From NCBI GenBank assembly GCA_963678675.1, contig OY783200.1:21280190-21344189 (forward strand): a stretch of DNA of 64,000 nucleotides, given 5' to 3'. Numbering within the stretch: the stretch's first letter is position 1; each line of letters begins with the position of its first letter. The position numbers were made by a program, and so were the translations under genes. Positions 1-13,274 of this stretch are shown in pieces. Origin of the DNA: Xiphydria camelus (lineage: Eukaryota; Arthropoda; Insecta; Hymenoptera; Xiphydriidae). A model generated the notes under the pieces. It searched no databases. It saw only the letters and a program-made list of their open reading frames with translations, and had not been told where the DNA came from.

Positions 1-1144
1 AATGAAAGTGTAATCAAACATGTACTTACGTAACCACGTTAGGATCGTAATATCATTTTTGGATCATATCAAGGATGATTCATTTTTTATCACATTTTCA
101 TCAATTTAGCATCAATTTTTTGTTTACTCAGGAAGAAATAAAATTACGATTGGTTGGAATAAAAAAAAAATATATATATAAATAAGGATAAAAATTCGAA
201 CGAATCGGAACCTTATTTCTTTTTTTTAAATTCTTTTCATTCGCAAATGAAAGTAATTATTATATTTTTAATTGATTAAATGCCATTTAAATATCATTTT
301 CAAATTGAAAGTAGATCAAAATGTGATAAAAAATGGATCAACCGTTCAAGAATGCAGTGTACCGAAAGGCGACAAATCAAAAATCTGTTTCCTGTTTTTC
401 ATTGTGCTATGGGATTTATGGTTCGAGATGTTTAATCAACTCTTTCGAGCGATCCCATCGAACCCTCTCTTTTCTATCCAATTTGTCAATTAGAGACGGA
501 ATATTTGACACTGCCCAAAGCGCATCTCTCGTCGCAATTAAACGCACGCGGCAAGAGTACTCGTAGTTTGCGCAAAAATAAATGCGCTGCGTCAGCCGCG
601 CGCGACGGTATCTACCTACCGCGCACCCGCGGAGAATTCGGTATCTATACATTTCCTTTCCCGCGCGCCGAAGCGTACGTATACCCCTTTTATTTATCCG
701 TGAATACCTCCGAGCATACGCCGTAGTCGACGAAATCTCTCCATGCACGCGATTACGCACACGGTCCCGTGCCCTAACTGCAGCGGCGACGGCAACACGT
801 GCCGCGCTCGTGAGATACGGCGTCCGCTCGTCGCTTGCAATCACGTTTCGCCGACTCGAACCCGGCGCGCGCGGAAAGTCTCACCTTTTCGCGCGACCTT
901 ACGTAACGCGCGCGCTCTTTGCACATGTAAGAAGGCTTCGTCGCGAGGGGCGAGGGGGGTCGTACTTTTTGAATTTCTTTAACCGAGTACGTAAACGTAC
1001 AGATTTTTTTTCGGCTGCGAACTTTCGACGAATCGCATTTTGTATCCAAATGAATATTTATTTCTTGTACGATCGACGATAGACTTTTCGACGGAGCCGA
1101 ATTTTTTGCATCTATTTATATATTTATTTTTTTTTTAAATTACT
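1..1144. other. Non-coding spacer, AT-rich then CpG-rich
   Basis: 1-500 is AT-rich. 580-960 is CpG-rich, with overlapping open frames on both strands (142 aa minus, 166 aa plus) that are Arg/Ala-rich and have no domain I recognise; both are probably composition effects. No splice-linked exon chain was found. Confidence 0.5.
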
Positions 1145-1389
1145 GCACGGAAAAATAATTTGCTGTTATAACATTATTTAAGTTTCTGTAACAAATATTT
1201 GACTTAAATAGTGATAAACGGTTTGTTGTGGTAGCGAAGAAAAAAAGCTATAATTTTCATTGTAACCAAGAAAACGTGTCAAACATTTTCATCTGAACGG
1301 CAAATTATTTTTGTTACCGTAACAAAAAGTGCTGCTGTAATAACTGATTTTCGATGTTGTTACTAACACGAAATTAGTTTTTCCGTGTC
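1145..1389. mobile_element. Inverted-repeat element, CACGGAAAAA ends
   Basis: Left end GCACGGAAAAATAATTTGC and right end, read on the other strand, ACACGGAAAAACTAATTTCG; both continue into TAACA. About 245 bp, no coding capacity. The ends resemble family C (CACTGAGAAA). A MITE is the likely class; no target duplication was resolved. Confidence 0.5.
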
Positions 1390-1534
1390 CAAATTTCGAG
1401 GAGAGAGTTTCTGTAAATTGAAGACGATTTTGCGATTTTGTAGAAATTGTTTCGTATGTCGATATGAGGATCGGAGGTTTTATATAAATAGAAAGCAGAT
1501 AATCGGGGTGAAATGTGGTCCTTCTTATTGAGTT

Positions 1535-1820
1535 TTCAAGGTCACTGGAGTTAGAATCTGATATATTATATACGTATATAAATTTATCGAAAATTATACG
1601 TTTTGATGGATAAAAATTTGTTGTTCTTACTATGAGTTTGAAACGTTACCGTGGTCAGAATCTGATATCTTTGTGTATGTATATGTATATAAATCGATGG
1701 AAAATTACCTTTTTTTTTCTGATGGACAAGAATTTTTCTTAAAGATAAAAAAGGTTATGTATGTGGATATAAATCGATCGAACATTACATTTAACTGTGG
1801 CGAAAAGAAATTTTGTTAAA
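1535..1820. repeat. Diverged tandem repeat, ~104 bp unit
   Basis: AGAATCTGATAT recurs at 1553 and 1657, each followed by a TATATAAAT..ATCGA..GAAAATTA block and a GATGGA(T/C)AA block. A third partial unit (ATATAAATCGATCGA) is near 1765. AT-rich, no coding frame. Confidence 0.5.
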
Positions 1821-2404
1821 AAACAAAAATAAAGTGCAGGTTAGCAACTCGATTTACGCGCGTGCAACTCGTGATGACCCCGCGAGCAGAGGTAGGAGCG
1901 GTAATCCAATCCGACGTGTCAAAAGGAGACGAAGTCGCGCGACCGGCGTTTTCGCAAAAATTATTGACGTAACGCGGTGGCACGTGTAATTTTGGCATGC
2001 GATTGCTGTGCTCCGGCCGGCGCGTCCACTTTCGAATGGAATATTTTCCTTTCGACACGGGCGGACCCGATAGTTCCTCATTATCGTACGGTCTCGCGAC
2101 CGCGGAGTGCTCCCGAATTTCTAGATATTACACCTGTTTCGCGATATAATGTTTACCTTTCCATCGCCACGTCTGCCGATCACGTGGATAGTGAATAATC
2201 TCGAATATTGTGACTTGATAATGTTCTTTTTTCCTGTACGGTGATTTTATGGGCTAGTTTCTCTCGGGTTTGTTGTATAATGTACTTTTCTTTAAATTAG
2301 AGACATTTTTTCGATAATTTTCCATCTGGAATTTCGAGAAAACTTACTTCAAAGCTAAATATAGCGTGATTTCAAACTTATTCGTCAAAGGAAAAACTTT
2401 AATC

Positions 2405-2533
2405 CTGATTATCTCGCTAACTAAGCACTTTTTGATCATGTTCGTCTAATAGTTTTTTGTAAGTTGCACTTTTATCTACAAAAAAGTTCGTCATCGTTAC
2501 AGGGCAAAAGTTTACGGATAGCGAGATAATTCG
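2405..2533. repeat. Family H hairpin, copy 1
   Basis: Left arm CTGATTATCTCGCTAAC, right arm GATAGCGAGATAATTCG, inner arms AGTTTTTTGTA and TACAAAAAAGT. About 129 bp, a complete fold-back with no coding capacity. Confidence 0.7.
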
Positions 2534-5246
2534 AATTTTATCCCGGCACGAGTAACTTCGAAATCGGGTCGATATTTTTACCTACTCAAAAAATAATTAC
2601 GTTTAGCGCGCCGAAATTTCGATTAATGGAGGGATTGATATAAAGCGAGGCACAGCGCCTCCTCCATTCATCCGTCCTTCTTATCTCGCCCGAGCTTCAG
2701 AGCGTCGGGCGTCAAATCGCAATTGAAACCGAGCCACGGCTAATTTCGAAACGGAGACCTTCCTCGCTTTAGGGACGCGCGGGTATATTTGGCGCGTAAA
2801 CAGATTTGTCGTGCGCGTCAAAGACCAACGGGAATGCGTGACGCGCTGATCGAGACTGCAGCCGCTGAATGGTCTGCTCATTTTTTTTTCAATTTTTTTG
2901 AAAAATCTTACGATTTTTCGACACGCTGGGACAATTTAAAGTGGATGAGAATTTCAATGATTTCCTCGCTGAATGCTTGTTTGTGTAGGATTTCTTGGAA
3001 TTTGCTCTCTTCGCTCTACACGGATTGTGAGAAAAATAACCTGGCCAATGTAATCAAAATCCTTGAGACCATAACCAAATAGTTTGGTGAAATTTGGATC
3101 CTCTCCGTCTGTTTGGTTTGACTGACTATTTTTTGGTTGGAATAACTAGACATGTACACAGTAAAAAAGTGGTGTTAATTTTTAACACCATATCACCGGT
3201 GCGGACCTATATGTAGCACATCTAGTGCCGAATACTCATTCCTATAGAATTTTTATTTTTAAAATAAGAGTAGGAGAAAGAAATGAATTTTAAAAGAATC
3301 TATATTATACTATAATAATAATAATTCGAAATTGCAAACGATGTCGAAGCAAAAACTCCTTCGAAAATTTCCAGAAATAGGCACTGATTTTATCAGAAAG
3401 AAAAACGGTCTTCAAAGGGGAAGGGTCTGACGTAAAAATGAGACTACAGTAAACAAGATGAAATTTCGCGACGAAAGACGACAGCGGGCGTAATTACGCA
3501 GAAGTGACGCAAGAGCCTGCGAGAAGGCGCAATTGGTAACGTCACGTCGCGTCGGGTAGATAGGAGGGGCTCGGCGTCCTTCCTCGGAATTTCGTCTGGA
3601 GGAGTCAGAGCGACGTGCGCTGGCTTAGCTCTTTCTCCTGCGGCAGGCAGGTACATACGATATACGCGTCGATACAAAGTTGCCGCGCCATATACAGCGT
3701 AATGATAAGTTCACGTGATACTTTGTTCCTCTTACAAAATTGCACCCCAGTGCAACGTAGTACACTGAGAGAAAGAACTTGGTTATAACATCTAGCAGTC
3801 TTTGTAATATCCGCGAAAGTACTTTTGCAGAAGTACTTTATACAAAGTAGGATAAAAGCGGAGTAAAATCGTCCCAGTTTTATTTAACTTCGAACGTGAT
3901 TATCTCGAAGCACAGTGGAGATACGTGAAAAGTCAAGAGCCGCTTTTTTATAGTAAAAAGAAGGGCGAACATTTTTTATTTAAACTTTCTTGCGATATTT
4001 CGCATCGTTTTGAAGATATTCGACTTTGAACTTGCACTTCAATCTGGGCCTCTGTTCCATTTTTGACCTACTCTTGAAAAAGTACTTTACAAAGTACTCT
4101 TGAAAAAGATGGCCAAATTTCATCAAGCTCCACCCGATTTTGTCATTCCGTTCTGCGAATGAAAGAGCGATCTCCGATTTATTTCCCGCGGATGACGACG
4201 ATGACTACTCGTATCGGCCGGCGGTGGGGATCATCGCGTACACGCGCACGGATAAGAAATGTCGTTTGAAGCTCGCACGGTGTCTCAGGTGTGAAAGTGG
4301 ATGCCCGTGAAAGAACGGCGTCGGATATCGCAAACGAGGCTCGATTGGCGGAATTGGTGGGCGGTTACCGCGTTCCGTCGCGTCATTGGTCGAGACCGCT
4401 CGTGACGCGAGGGGCTCGGCCGGCGGCGGTTCTCAACCAGCTCTCGAATTTCTTCGGCTCGCGCGTGGAAACCGATCCCGGAACGATCCGGTTTACCGGT
4501 TCGTCGTATCGAAAAGAACAGTGCGAGGTGACGATCGCTCGCTGCACCAACTGTTTTGCTGGAGTGAAACGGGATTTTCGAAAGTTTTTTTTAATGGTTC
4601 GTTAGTTTTCTCTTCATTTTTTTGATGGATTTCGCGTTATCTTTCTCCACGGAAAAGTTACATGTTTAAGAGATAAAAAATGTAAAAAATGTTAATATGT
4701 TTAATGCTTTAAACGTAGATAAATTTTTTCTTCTAATATAAACTGGGCGAAATATATTAGTTTTATCTTTCAATTAAACAGAACAAACATGATTCAGTTA
4801 ATAAGATTTTTTTATCGGACTATCTTAATTACTAATTGATTTCATTTTATCTATTTGTCTTCCTTTGAGATGGTTCGGGCAAAGACTTAGAAAGTTTCCA
4901 AGCCAGCGTTATCTATTATAGTAGAATAGATTTACGACTCGAATCGAGATCCGCCTGGTTAGAACCGCCGGAGCAGCAGTTGCGTCATTTTTCCGTTTTC
5001 GCGCCAACTAAGCATCCCGGATCGGTTCGGCGTCTATAATCACGGATGCCATCAGCTCTTATCAGCAAACTAGTTGCTCGAGTCGCGTTTGGCGAGCGTC
5101 ATCGGAGCGTTGAACGATAAAAAACGCCAAATTACGCTAGATCTTCGTTCGGATTTCAATTTGCTCGCGATCCTCAGATTTGAACATTTTTATTTTCGTT
5201 TCGATCCGATCTCGATATCGATCAAGCGCAGGGACGTCGATATATA
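2534..5246. other. Non-coding spacer
   Basis: Contains a small hairpin GGTGTTAATTTTTAACACC at 3172, a single family C end (TACACTGAGAGAAAG at about 3770), a short direct repeat TACTCTTGAAAAAG at 4070/4096, and a CpG-rich patch at 4180-4550. The 104-aa frame at 4291-4605 shows no recognised domain. Nothing else I can support. Confidence 0.5.
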
Positions 5247-6145
5247 CGGTAAAACTCGTTTAAGATACGAGTCAAGGGACCGAGGGAGTTTTGTATGTTA
5301 AGCGGGATCGTAGGTATCTCAACCGAGTTTCATAGATTCTTGTCTAATAATGCATAAGAAGTCAGTGCGCATTGTATACCTATTATAACGTGTTTTAACT
5401 ATTTTTATACAGATTACCCGCTGACAATCTGAAGGAGACAGTAACAAAAAATTATCGCTAACATTTTAAAAACAGAGATTAACATATTTTGTTAGTATAG
5501 GTAATTCTATTTTTCTCTGTTTAAGACAAGGTTAAATACTTTGTTAAAATTCAGAGCATTTTTGGCAAACAAACATGTCATACAAATTTACTTCTTCCCT
5601 TTCTTTTTTAAAGACACGTGGTAAATGTACTGCACAGACACTGTTTCGTATATTAGAGCGGGTTTTTTGACATCAAGGCGCCAATTTTCTTCGTATATTA
5701 AGCGGGATCGTATCTTATCCGTACGTATTTTAAACGGGTTATTTTACACAGATTTAATAGCCATTTTTCAAGGGATCGAAGAAAATTTGTGTCAACCCTT
5801 TTTCCCTCATGGTGACCACAAATGTGGACATGTGTGGATTAATGTATATATAAGGTCATAAATTAGAATTTTGACCGTTTGTTCACAAGACATACATTCG
5901 TGGACATTGCAACGAACGTATAAGGCATATATCGCCATAAAAAATTAAAAATTAAATTTATTAATAAACTAAAAAAATTAAATGTACGAAAAAAATTTTT
6001 TTTTCATTAAAAAAATTTAAATTTAAAACATCGAACAGCTGGAATATACATTATCAATTGTATGGCTGTAAAGATAAAAATTCGTGAGTGAAAGGGTTAA
6101 GCGGGATCGTATCTTAAGCGGGCATATCTTAAACGAGTTTGACTG
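5247..6145. mobile_element. Pogo/Tigger-like non-autonomous element
   Basis: Left end CGGTAAAACTCGTTTAAGAT, right end (other strand) CAGTCAAACTCGTTTAAGAT, each flanked by TA, the expected target duplication of the Tc1/mariner/pogo group. Subterminal motif TTAAGCGGGATCGTA recurs at 5298, 5699 and 6098. About 900 bp with no transposase frame. Naming as pogo-like rests on the CAGT-AAAC-TCG type ends. Confidence 0.5.
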
Positions 6146-6665
6146 TATCTCGAGGTCCCTCCATTCTGAAAGTTCCGCACGTGACTCGGTCCTTTGTCGC
6201 GCTGCAGCGCGCTGCTTGATCGCCCGATCAAATTGCACATTTCCTCTCCAATTGAGATTCGCCCACCACGGTGGGTGACGTTCGCTCGGGGACCGCGCGG
6301 CCGCGCAGAGGTCAACCCCCGTCGCGGAGGGTACATAGAAATTCCGCGCGAGTAAAAATAATCGATCGGAGAACGGAAACGCGAGAGGCCGGCGGTCGCG
6401 TGTACAGCCTTCGCGGATCTGCGCGATTGGCTTTCGGCTTGAGGTCGTCGGCTGGCGTGACCTTGAGTGACCTTCGACCAGCTGCACCGTTCCGTTTCGA
6501 GCTCGCGCTTTGCCTCTGACGATAAATCGCGGCGCTTGTTGCTCTCCCTCCTCCTTCATTCGACGGTTATTAATCTAATCTACTTCAAATTTGTCGAGCT
6601 GAACAGCTGTTCGATTAGAAAGTTAGTTTTTTCGACGGCGCAGGAACGTGACGCGTACTTCAACG

Positions 6666-6797
6666 GCCTTTATCTCCTTATCGGTGCATTTTTTGTGCAT
6701 GTTCGAATAAGACTTTTTTGTAGAGCAAGACGCGCTCTTCAAAAAAGTGTTATAGGAATTTTCACGTAAGGTGCACCTGTTCGGAGATAATCGCGAT
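6666..6797. repeat. Family H hairpin, copy 2
   Basis: TTTATCTCCTTATC / TCGGAGATAATCGCGATT arms, with inner GACTTTTTTGTAGAG and CTCTTCAAAAAAGTG. About 132 bp. Confidence 0.7.
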
Positions 6798-8676
6798 TGA
6801 AGCCCGCTCCTTGTTTTGAGATCCATCGCGATTGTCAAATGCGTTTAGAAGTGTTCATCTCGAGAGTCGAGGGGATCGATGTTTAGTTTCTAGAGAACAG
6901 GCTTTCGGCTTCGCTCGCCGATCCAACCGGTGACTGATTCGGCGAACGAACGCTCCTGCGTATCTGTACACACAGAGACGCGCGCATAGGTCACAGAACG
7001 GGGAGAGAACGGGCGCAGGAATAGGCCCCCGATACACAAAGATAGTCTGACCTCGAATCACCTTCGCCGGAACGCGCGCTACTGGCATCGGCGTAACGCG
7101 TTCCGAGGTCTCACGCCGCGCCGAGAGTGCGCCCATTGCCAATGGCGACGAACCCGCAGCGCCGCGCCGCGTCCCTAACCTCCAAAACGCTCTTTCGCGG
7201 CGAGAAGATACTCGTTTTCACGTGCGAATGGGGTTGTTACTCTACCATTAATGTTACTTTTTAGCGTATAAACGTTTTTATAACCTCGTGTTCTTGTATT
7301 ACAATTATTTATAGCTTTGTTGATTTGATTATACAAAACTCCTAATATGAACAAAAATATCAGGGAATACTTACAAAATTTGATCTGAAATAGTCGGGGA
7401 AAAATCAGGGAACTATCAGGGAATTTCATAATCAAGTTCTTGCAGCCACCCTGAATGTTTAACTAACCATGCAAATTCGTTCTGTGTTCATAAAGATTCA
7501 TTAGACAGATGCTTCTTCCATTTTGAATAGCGTCATTTACACAGTTGGAAGTTTTGAGATTTCTTGTTACAAAGTATGCGTGTGAAAATGTTTGTTAAAC
7601 TCAACATACTTACCTGTGTTATTTTAACATAATTCACATGTGTTGATTCATTTTAACATATTTTAAATGTAATCTATGTGTAAAAAGAAAGAAACTACAA
7701 GATTTTGAGATTATACTATGAGTGTTAATTTGATTAAAGAAATGTGTTGTTTCTACAAATATCACTCATCATTTGTGCCGAAAGGACGAGAAGTTCGAGT
7801 TAAAAATCAACAGAAACTGTACACTGTACACAAAACGGAATTAAAAGTGCTTCGCGTTTTAAACACGGCTATAGACGTATTATTTTTGGTTAGTATGTCA
7901 CAGTTAGCTTTCCGTTATATGGCCATATCGTTCAATCGTGTTTTCGGTAGACTTATCGTAACGCTGTAATCGGAAGTAGAGAGCAAATTTCGGATCTGTG
8001 TGTGTGTATCATTCAGAATCATGAACTGGTTCCTTCAATCGCATAAACAACTTGAAATTATATTTCTTCACACCTGCAAGATTTCTTATTGATTAAAATA
8101 CACTTCAACACGCAGTCATTTATTAATATATTACGTTGCAAATGCATAAAAAATGGAAATGTTATATAAGTAACTAAAATTTGTATTAATTCGAGGCACT
8201 CAAATTATTATATATGACACTGACGAAGCACGTGCTACGTCATTTCCTTTTTATATTCTATTTAAATTGACGACTGTTCATTTGTTAATAACTATAGAAA
8301 GAACGATTTGTAGGCGAAATCCTCTCGCAGTAATGTCAATCTAGATGTAAATTATTTTTCTATGAAAAAAAAATTGACGTGTTCCACAACCCCATTGACG
8401 ATCGCGAGAGAGCGAGTTTTGCTCCCTTTGTCTTTGGACCGTTGTCATCGAAAGTTATAAGAGGGTCGACTCGATAACTCGACGGTTATCGTTATCGTCC
8501 GGACGCGAGGCACATTATTTGCGCGTGGACGACCGGTGATCGGTTCGTTTTCTACGCGAGAGCGACCTTCGAGTAAGGATCTTTGCGAGCCAGCTGACTC
8601 TGACCCGGCTCGAAGGCTTCGCTTCTGTTCGGGCTATATAGATGGCGCCTCGAGCGGCTACCGGCGCCGCGCCGCA
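6798..8676. other. Non-coding spacer
   Basis: CpG-rich 6850-7190, otherwise AT-rich. A TATA-like GCTATATAG at 8632 lies about 45 bp before a transposon end, so I do not call it a promoter. No recognised gene. Confidence 0.45.
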
Positions 8677-9133
8677 CAGTGCAGAACAAAACGCACTTTT
8701 AATGATTTAAAGTCACTAAAGCTTTTATTTCTTATACGATTTCAACAATTTTTTTAATCAGCATTAAATTTGAATTTTTTATCTTATTGCTCTCAGTTAC
8801 TGTAGATCCAACATGGCGTACAAATTAAATATTCAATTTTTTTGCGTAAAATTTGGTAATATAATGGTTGGTTGGTGTAATGAATTCGTTGTTAAAAAAT
8901 GACTATTCAAATTTTCAGATCCAGTAAGATCATCTCTTAGCACTCAGGATCTAAAGAAGTTTCGTGTGTTTTCCATTTTTGTCTAGAACAGGCTATGTAG
9001 CAATGAAATAAAAAATCTGCTCTCTTACGATTATTTCAATTTTAATGCTGATTATTTAAAAAAAAATTGAAATCGAATAATAAAAAAAGGCTGTAGTGAC
9101 TTTTGAACATTAAAAGTACGTTTTGTCCCACTG
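8677..9133. mobile_element. Inverted-repeat element, CAGTG ends
   Basis: Ends CAGTGCAGAACAAAACG and, on the other strand, CAGTGGGACAAAACG, with arms of about 95 bp (ACTTTTAATG, AAGTCACTA, TTTCAA, AATCAGCATTAAA in both). About 457 bp, no coding frame. No clear target duplication. A MITE is likely; hAT is possible from the CAGTG start. Confidence 0.6.
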
Positions 9134-9803
9134 TTTGGCGGGTTATTGCCCGAGAATTTTTCAAAATACGATTTTTTCCGAATTTGAATACTACACTTAA
9201 GAAAATAAGTTCTCGATAAAGTTAGTATCGAGAAACGAACATACAAATATAATCGAATGTGTAAAATCTCTGAAAAAGTTGATCGAGCTTATCCGGAAGT
9301 TGACGAACTCCCGTGTTTATTTTAGATTTCGAAACGAACGCTGCGTTCCGATGTCAATTGAACTTGGAGCCACGGTGCAGCGCAATATCGATGGATTTTT
9401 ACGCTGATTCCTCGAAAAGTCCAGTTCGTACATTCATGACGCTAATTTGAGGAGGATCGAGAGGGGGGAGCCGGCAAATGGCATTGCAACTTTTACTTTT
9501 GCCACTGACCTATAAGCCGGCATCGAGTCTCCCGCGAGTCTGCTCGATTATTCATTGCGAAAGCGATCACCGCGTTTCGCTATTACACCGTGAAGACAGT
9601 TTATTAATAGTTAATAAATGTCATTTTAAATACGGTGAAGCAAATATTTTGTTAGAACAAGAAAATACATGTTAATTATTAAAATGTTTATTTCATTTAA
9701 ATGGCTGCTTCGAAGGTTTAAATAAATATCGCAATAATGTACAATAATTTATTTGATTCAGTGAAATGTTTATTCGCCATACTTCAAAGAAACATATTTT
9801 ATT

Positions 9804-9908
9804 AGGGGAGATCGGGGCAAGTTGATACACGAAGTTGGCCCATCGTTTCCATGGAAAGTAATGGCAACGAAGGGCCAACTTCACGTATCAACTTACGCGG
9901 TCTCTCCT
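9804..9908. repeat. Family P hairpin, copy 1
   Basis: TAGGGGAGATCGGGGCAAG, then TTGATACACGAAGTTGGCCC, mirrored by GGGCCAACTTCACGTATCAA and TCTCTCC. It is the only copy outside the 18.7-22.6 kb cluster. Confidence 0.75.
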
Positions 9909-12900
9909 GACTACACATAAACTATTTTCTCGGTGTACGGCGATTCGTGATAGCGGAACGTTATTAATTTTTCCCCATTTTCCGAACCACCTTCTTTTGT
10001 GCCAACGTACAATAATTCCTTTTTACTATTATAATAACAAGCGTCGATGGGCCCATTTTAAAAATCCATTTTCTTTGCTAAAATATTACTTAACACGAGT
10101 GCGACTCTAGCATTTCGATGACGTCACGATGTTGTAGAGAGAAACGCATTTATAACTGTGCATAAATAATAATTTTTTCGGATATTTTCTTTTTCCTGCG
10201 ATATTGAATATGTATGCGGATTGCAAATTGAATTTAAGAATTGAACGTTTTTTTTATTTAAAGACCGAATTATTACCTTACTACTAAAGCCTTTTACAAA
10301 ATTGACCAAAACTCGAGCAGTGCCGGGTAGCCAGTATTTGATAAAAGGAACCCAATCATCGGACTGCAACTTGCACCATCCACTGCACACATAACTTTCC
10401 ACGCGTACAACGTGTAATTTTCCTACTACGAGATCTGCTGTTATACGGCTCGCAAACAACGCGACGGGTTTGCGCTGCCGCGGTGCACCTCAGTGGTTCT
10501 CAATATCCAACCTATTTCGATTCAGTCAATCATGATAAAAAAAAGGCGTCCGAGTATAGAGTCCTTTAATTCCGTGACTCGGAGAAACACAGAGAGAGTG
10601 GCCGAATTTTCTTGACCGGAATAGAGTGGCGCGCGCATTGGTCGCACCCCGCGTCACGCGCTGGTTACATAAACGAGTCCGCGGCCAAATCGCACCACTT
10701 TTCGCTCCCGAAGTGGATCGAACTGGTTCGATAAAGTTTTGATTAATCGTGATCGTTTACCGTCCGTCGGTAGAGCAGTTTCCTTTATCATCCGCTCAAT
10801 TTTTTTTCCCATCCGAATCTCGACCCTTAAAAATATTCTTCTCAATGAATCGTCCCTCCAGAATTAATTTCGTGAGCCTTTTACAATTTCGCTAAAATAA
10901 CAGTGACACGAGGAGGAAAGTCGCCCCGAAAAATCGCGCAGCCAAGTGCAGTGGCTCGCGCAGCGCAATCGGTCGCAGACGCGGCAGCGGGTCTGATGCA
11001 ATCGTCGCGGCGGGATACGTCGTCCGTCGCTCGGTTTCGCCCGGCGGTTAGACTGGGTGCGTTCGATCTACACCACTTGCGCAATTGCGAATCGCCCGCC
11101 CAGCGGCAATTTCATGACTCAAAGGCTCGATATCTCACGTCCGTCATTATCATTCGTTTAGCATTTAACGGTTTAAACCCCACGCGTTTGAATGGCGCGG
11201 TGCGGGAGGGGGACAAAGCGAAGGGGGCTCGTACGAGCGAGGGCCACTCTGATTGGGCCACAGCAACTCACATTATCAGCGATACTAACGTAAGAGTCCG
11301 CGCGATAGGATAATTGAAGCTGTGCAATTTTGTTTAATTGTTTTGTTTTTTCCGCGGCTGCTCGCGCGTACGAAATCTCGGGAATTCGGTCTTTAAGATA
11401 AAAAAAAATATTCACTTTTCAATTTAATTTGAAATCCGTATGTGTATTCAATAAGGAATGAAGAAGAAATGGTTCGAAAAAGGAATTATTCGTTGAGTTA
11501 GAAGTGCATTTCTGTTTATCAGATTCTACTGAGCAACGAGTGCGAGGGAGATAGTCTTACTAGACTATGACGTAGTTGAGTTTTTAAATATCGTTACAAG
11601 CTTAAATAAGGCGGAAAATAAAAAATGAAAGATACGAGGTAAATAACTGTTCAGATTTTTCGAATCTGCAAAAAAAAGTTATAACCAAGCTCGCGTAGCG
11701 TAAGCTCGCGCATCAAGCTTCGCGGATCGCTGGTGTAGATCTTGATAGAGAGAAAAAAAATTATTTGGCGCTCGAATCACGCGCGCGTCTTATCAACGCA
11801 GCCGATACGCGAGATAACTTCCCCGAATTATCGTTGTCTTCGCGCGAAACTCGGAACGGATGCTTTTTTTTTCTCGGCTCGCAAAAAGTCGCTTTTTTTT
11901 CGCTCATTGGGTTTTTAGGTTCTATGCTCTCGGTTCGTTCTTTTTTAGCGACAAAGTACCATGAATTTAAATCGTGGCGCGCGCGCTCTAGCACGTAAGT
12001 TGCGCGCGTCACTTCTGCGGCGTTTCGTTGGCGCGATCGCGAGTCGACGTATTGCAGCATCTAGATACGTGACGACACGCGCGTTTGATGCCGGGAGGAG
12101 AGGAGGTGGTGCTGCACTTTCTTCCACCGAGGTCTCCTTTCTCTGATTCTGAGAAATACCAATTAAGGTTGCACACTTTGATCTTCCCTTCGTACTACAA
12201 CATCATAAATTAGCTTTTTAACCAAAAATACGGGAAAACCTATTTACGTTATTCTGGTGAAAGTAGTGAATAATTAACTTTTTTTTTTTATAAATCTTAG
12301 CACGAGACTCTGTTGAGTTTCTTGATTTGTTGCTCCATTCAACTCCTTTTTTTTCAACCTTTTTTACACTGATAACGCGTTCCGATAAGTTAGGTATCTG
12401 CGTGATCGACAGATGGAATGCCGATAAAGAAGAACTCTCGCTTCGTCCATTACCGACGGTATGTTACTGACGGCTAGCATCGCATTACTTATCCGCGGCA
12501 GGTGGCGGTGCTGCCTTCCTCTTCTTTTTTTTTACATCAACGATCTTATCGCCACGACAGGTGGCGCGTTGTTCAAAAAATGACTTATCAACGTCGCCCT
12601 TTGATTCCGACCATTCAAGCGAACGACTCGGCCGCAGACGTCACGCGCGTCACGGTGTTGGTGCGACACGTTCGCGACGCGTTAATGGGCGATTTGTCGC
12701 GGACGTGCGTTCATCTCGTTCGTAATCGGCCGACCCGTTATGGAGCCGTTAAATGACCGTAAATTCAGATTGGGCGTTTCACGCCACGCGATTGCATCCG
12801 CGCGGTCCACGGGAGGCTGCGATCACGTCGCGGATGGGTGCTCGTCGAATCCGATCGCGCCGTGCGATCGCGCCATCGCGGACTGTCAGCAATACCGGAT

Positions 12901-13274
12901 AACAATGACTAATGATGCGACGTATTATCTAACCCGCTGTATCCGACCGTACCTGCATTCGTATGCCTCTTTTACGCTTCATTTTTCTCTTCCGGCCAGC
13001 GCGCTTCGCGCGTCATCACGCGCAATTCCCAGCAATTTATTTAAATATTTGTCAATCTGTTCGCATCAAATATTTATACTCCAATCGGCGGACTCCTGTG
13101 ACGTCAGATTATTAAGAGCACCGATGAGAGTGGATGTCAGCACTACTTTTCTTTCTACGTTTTATTTTTAATTAAATAGTATTCTTCTTCAAATAAAATG
13201 TCTATTTAATTTATGAATTATTATCTCACGAAGCAAATCTTGAAGTCATGAATTGGAAGTCAATATTAGACAAA
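9909..13274. other. Non-coding spacer with CpG-rich patches
   Basis: 10600-11300, 11690-12130 and 12580-13030 are CpG-rich and give overlapping frames on both strands, none with a recognised domain. 12140-12400 is AT-rich. No exon chain, RNA gene or long repeat seen. Confidence 0.45.

Noticed and set aside
582..1082. 166-aa plus-strand and 142-aa minus-strand frames
   Set aside because: They overlap each other in CpG-rich DNA and have the Arg-rich composition of chance frames; no domain or splice support.
8632..8682. TATA-like GCTATATAG with a possible initiator at 8676
   Set aside because: The spacing is too long for a TATA-Inr pair and the putative initiator is the CAGTG end of an inverted-repeat element.
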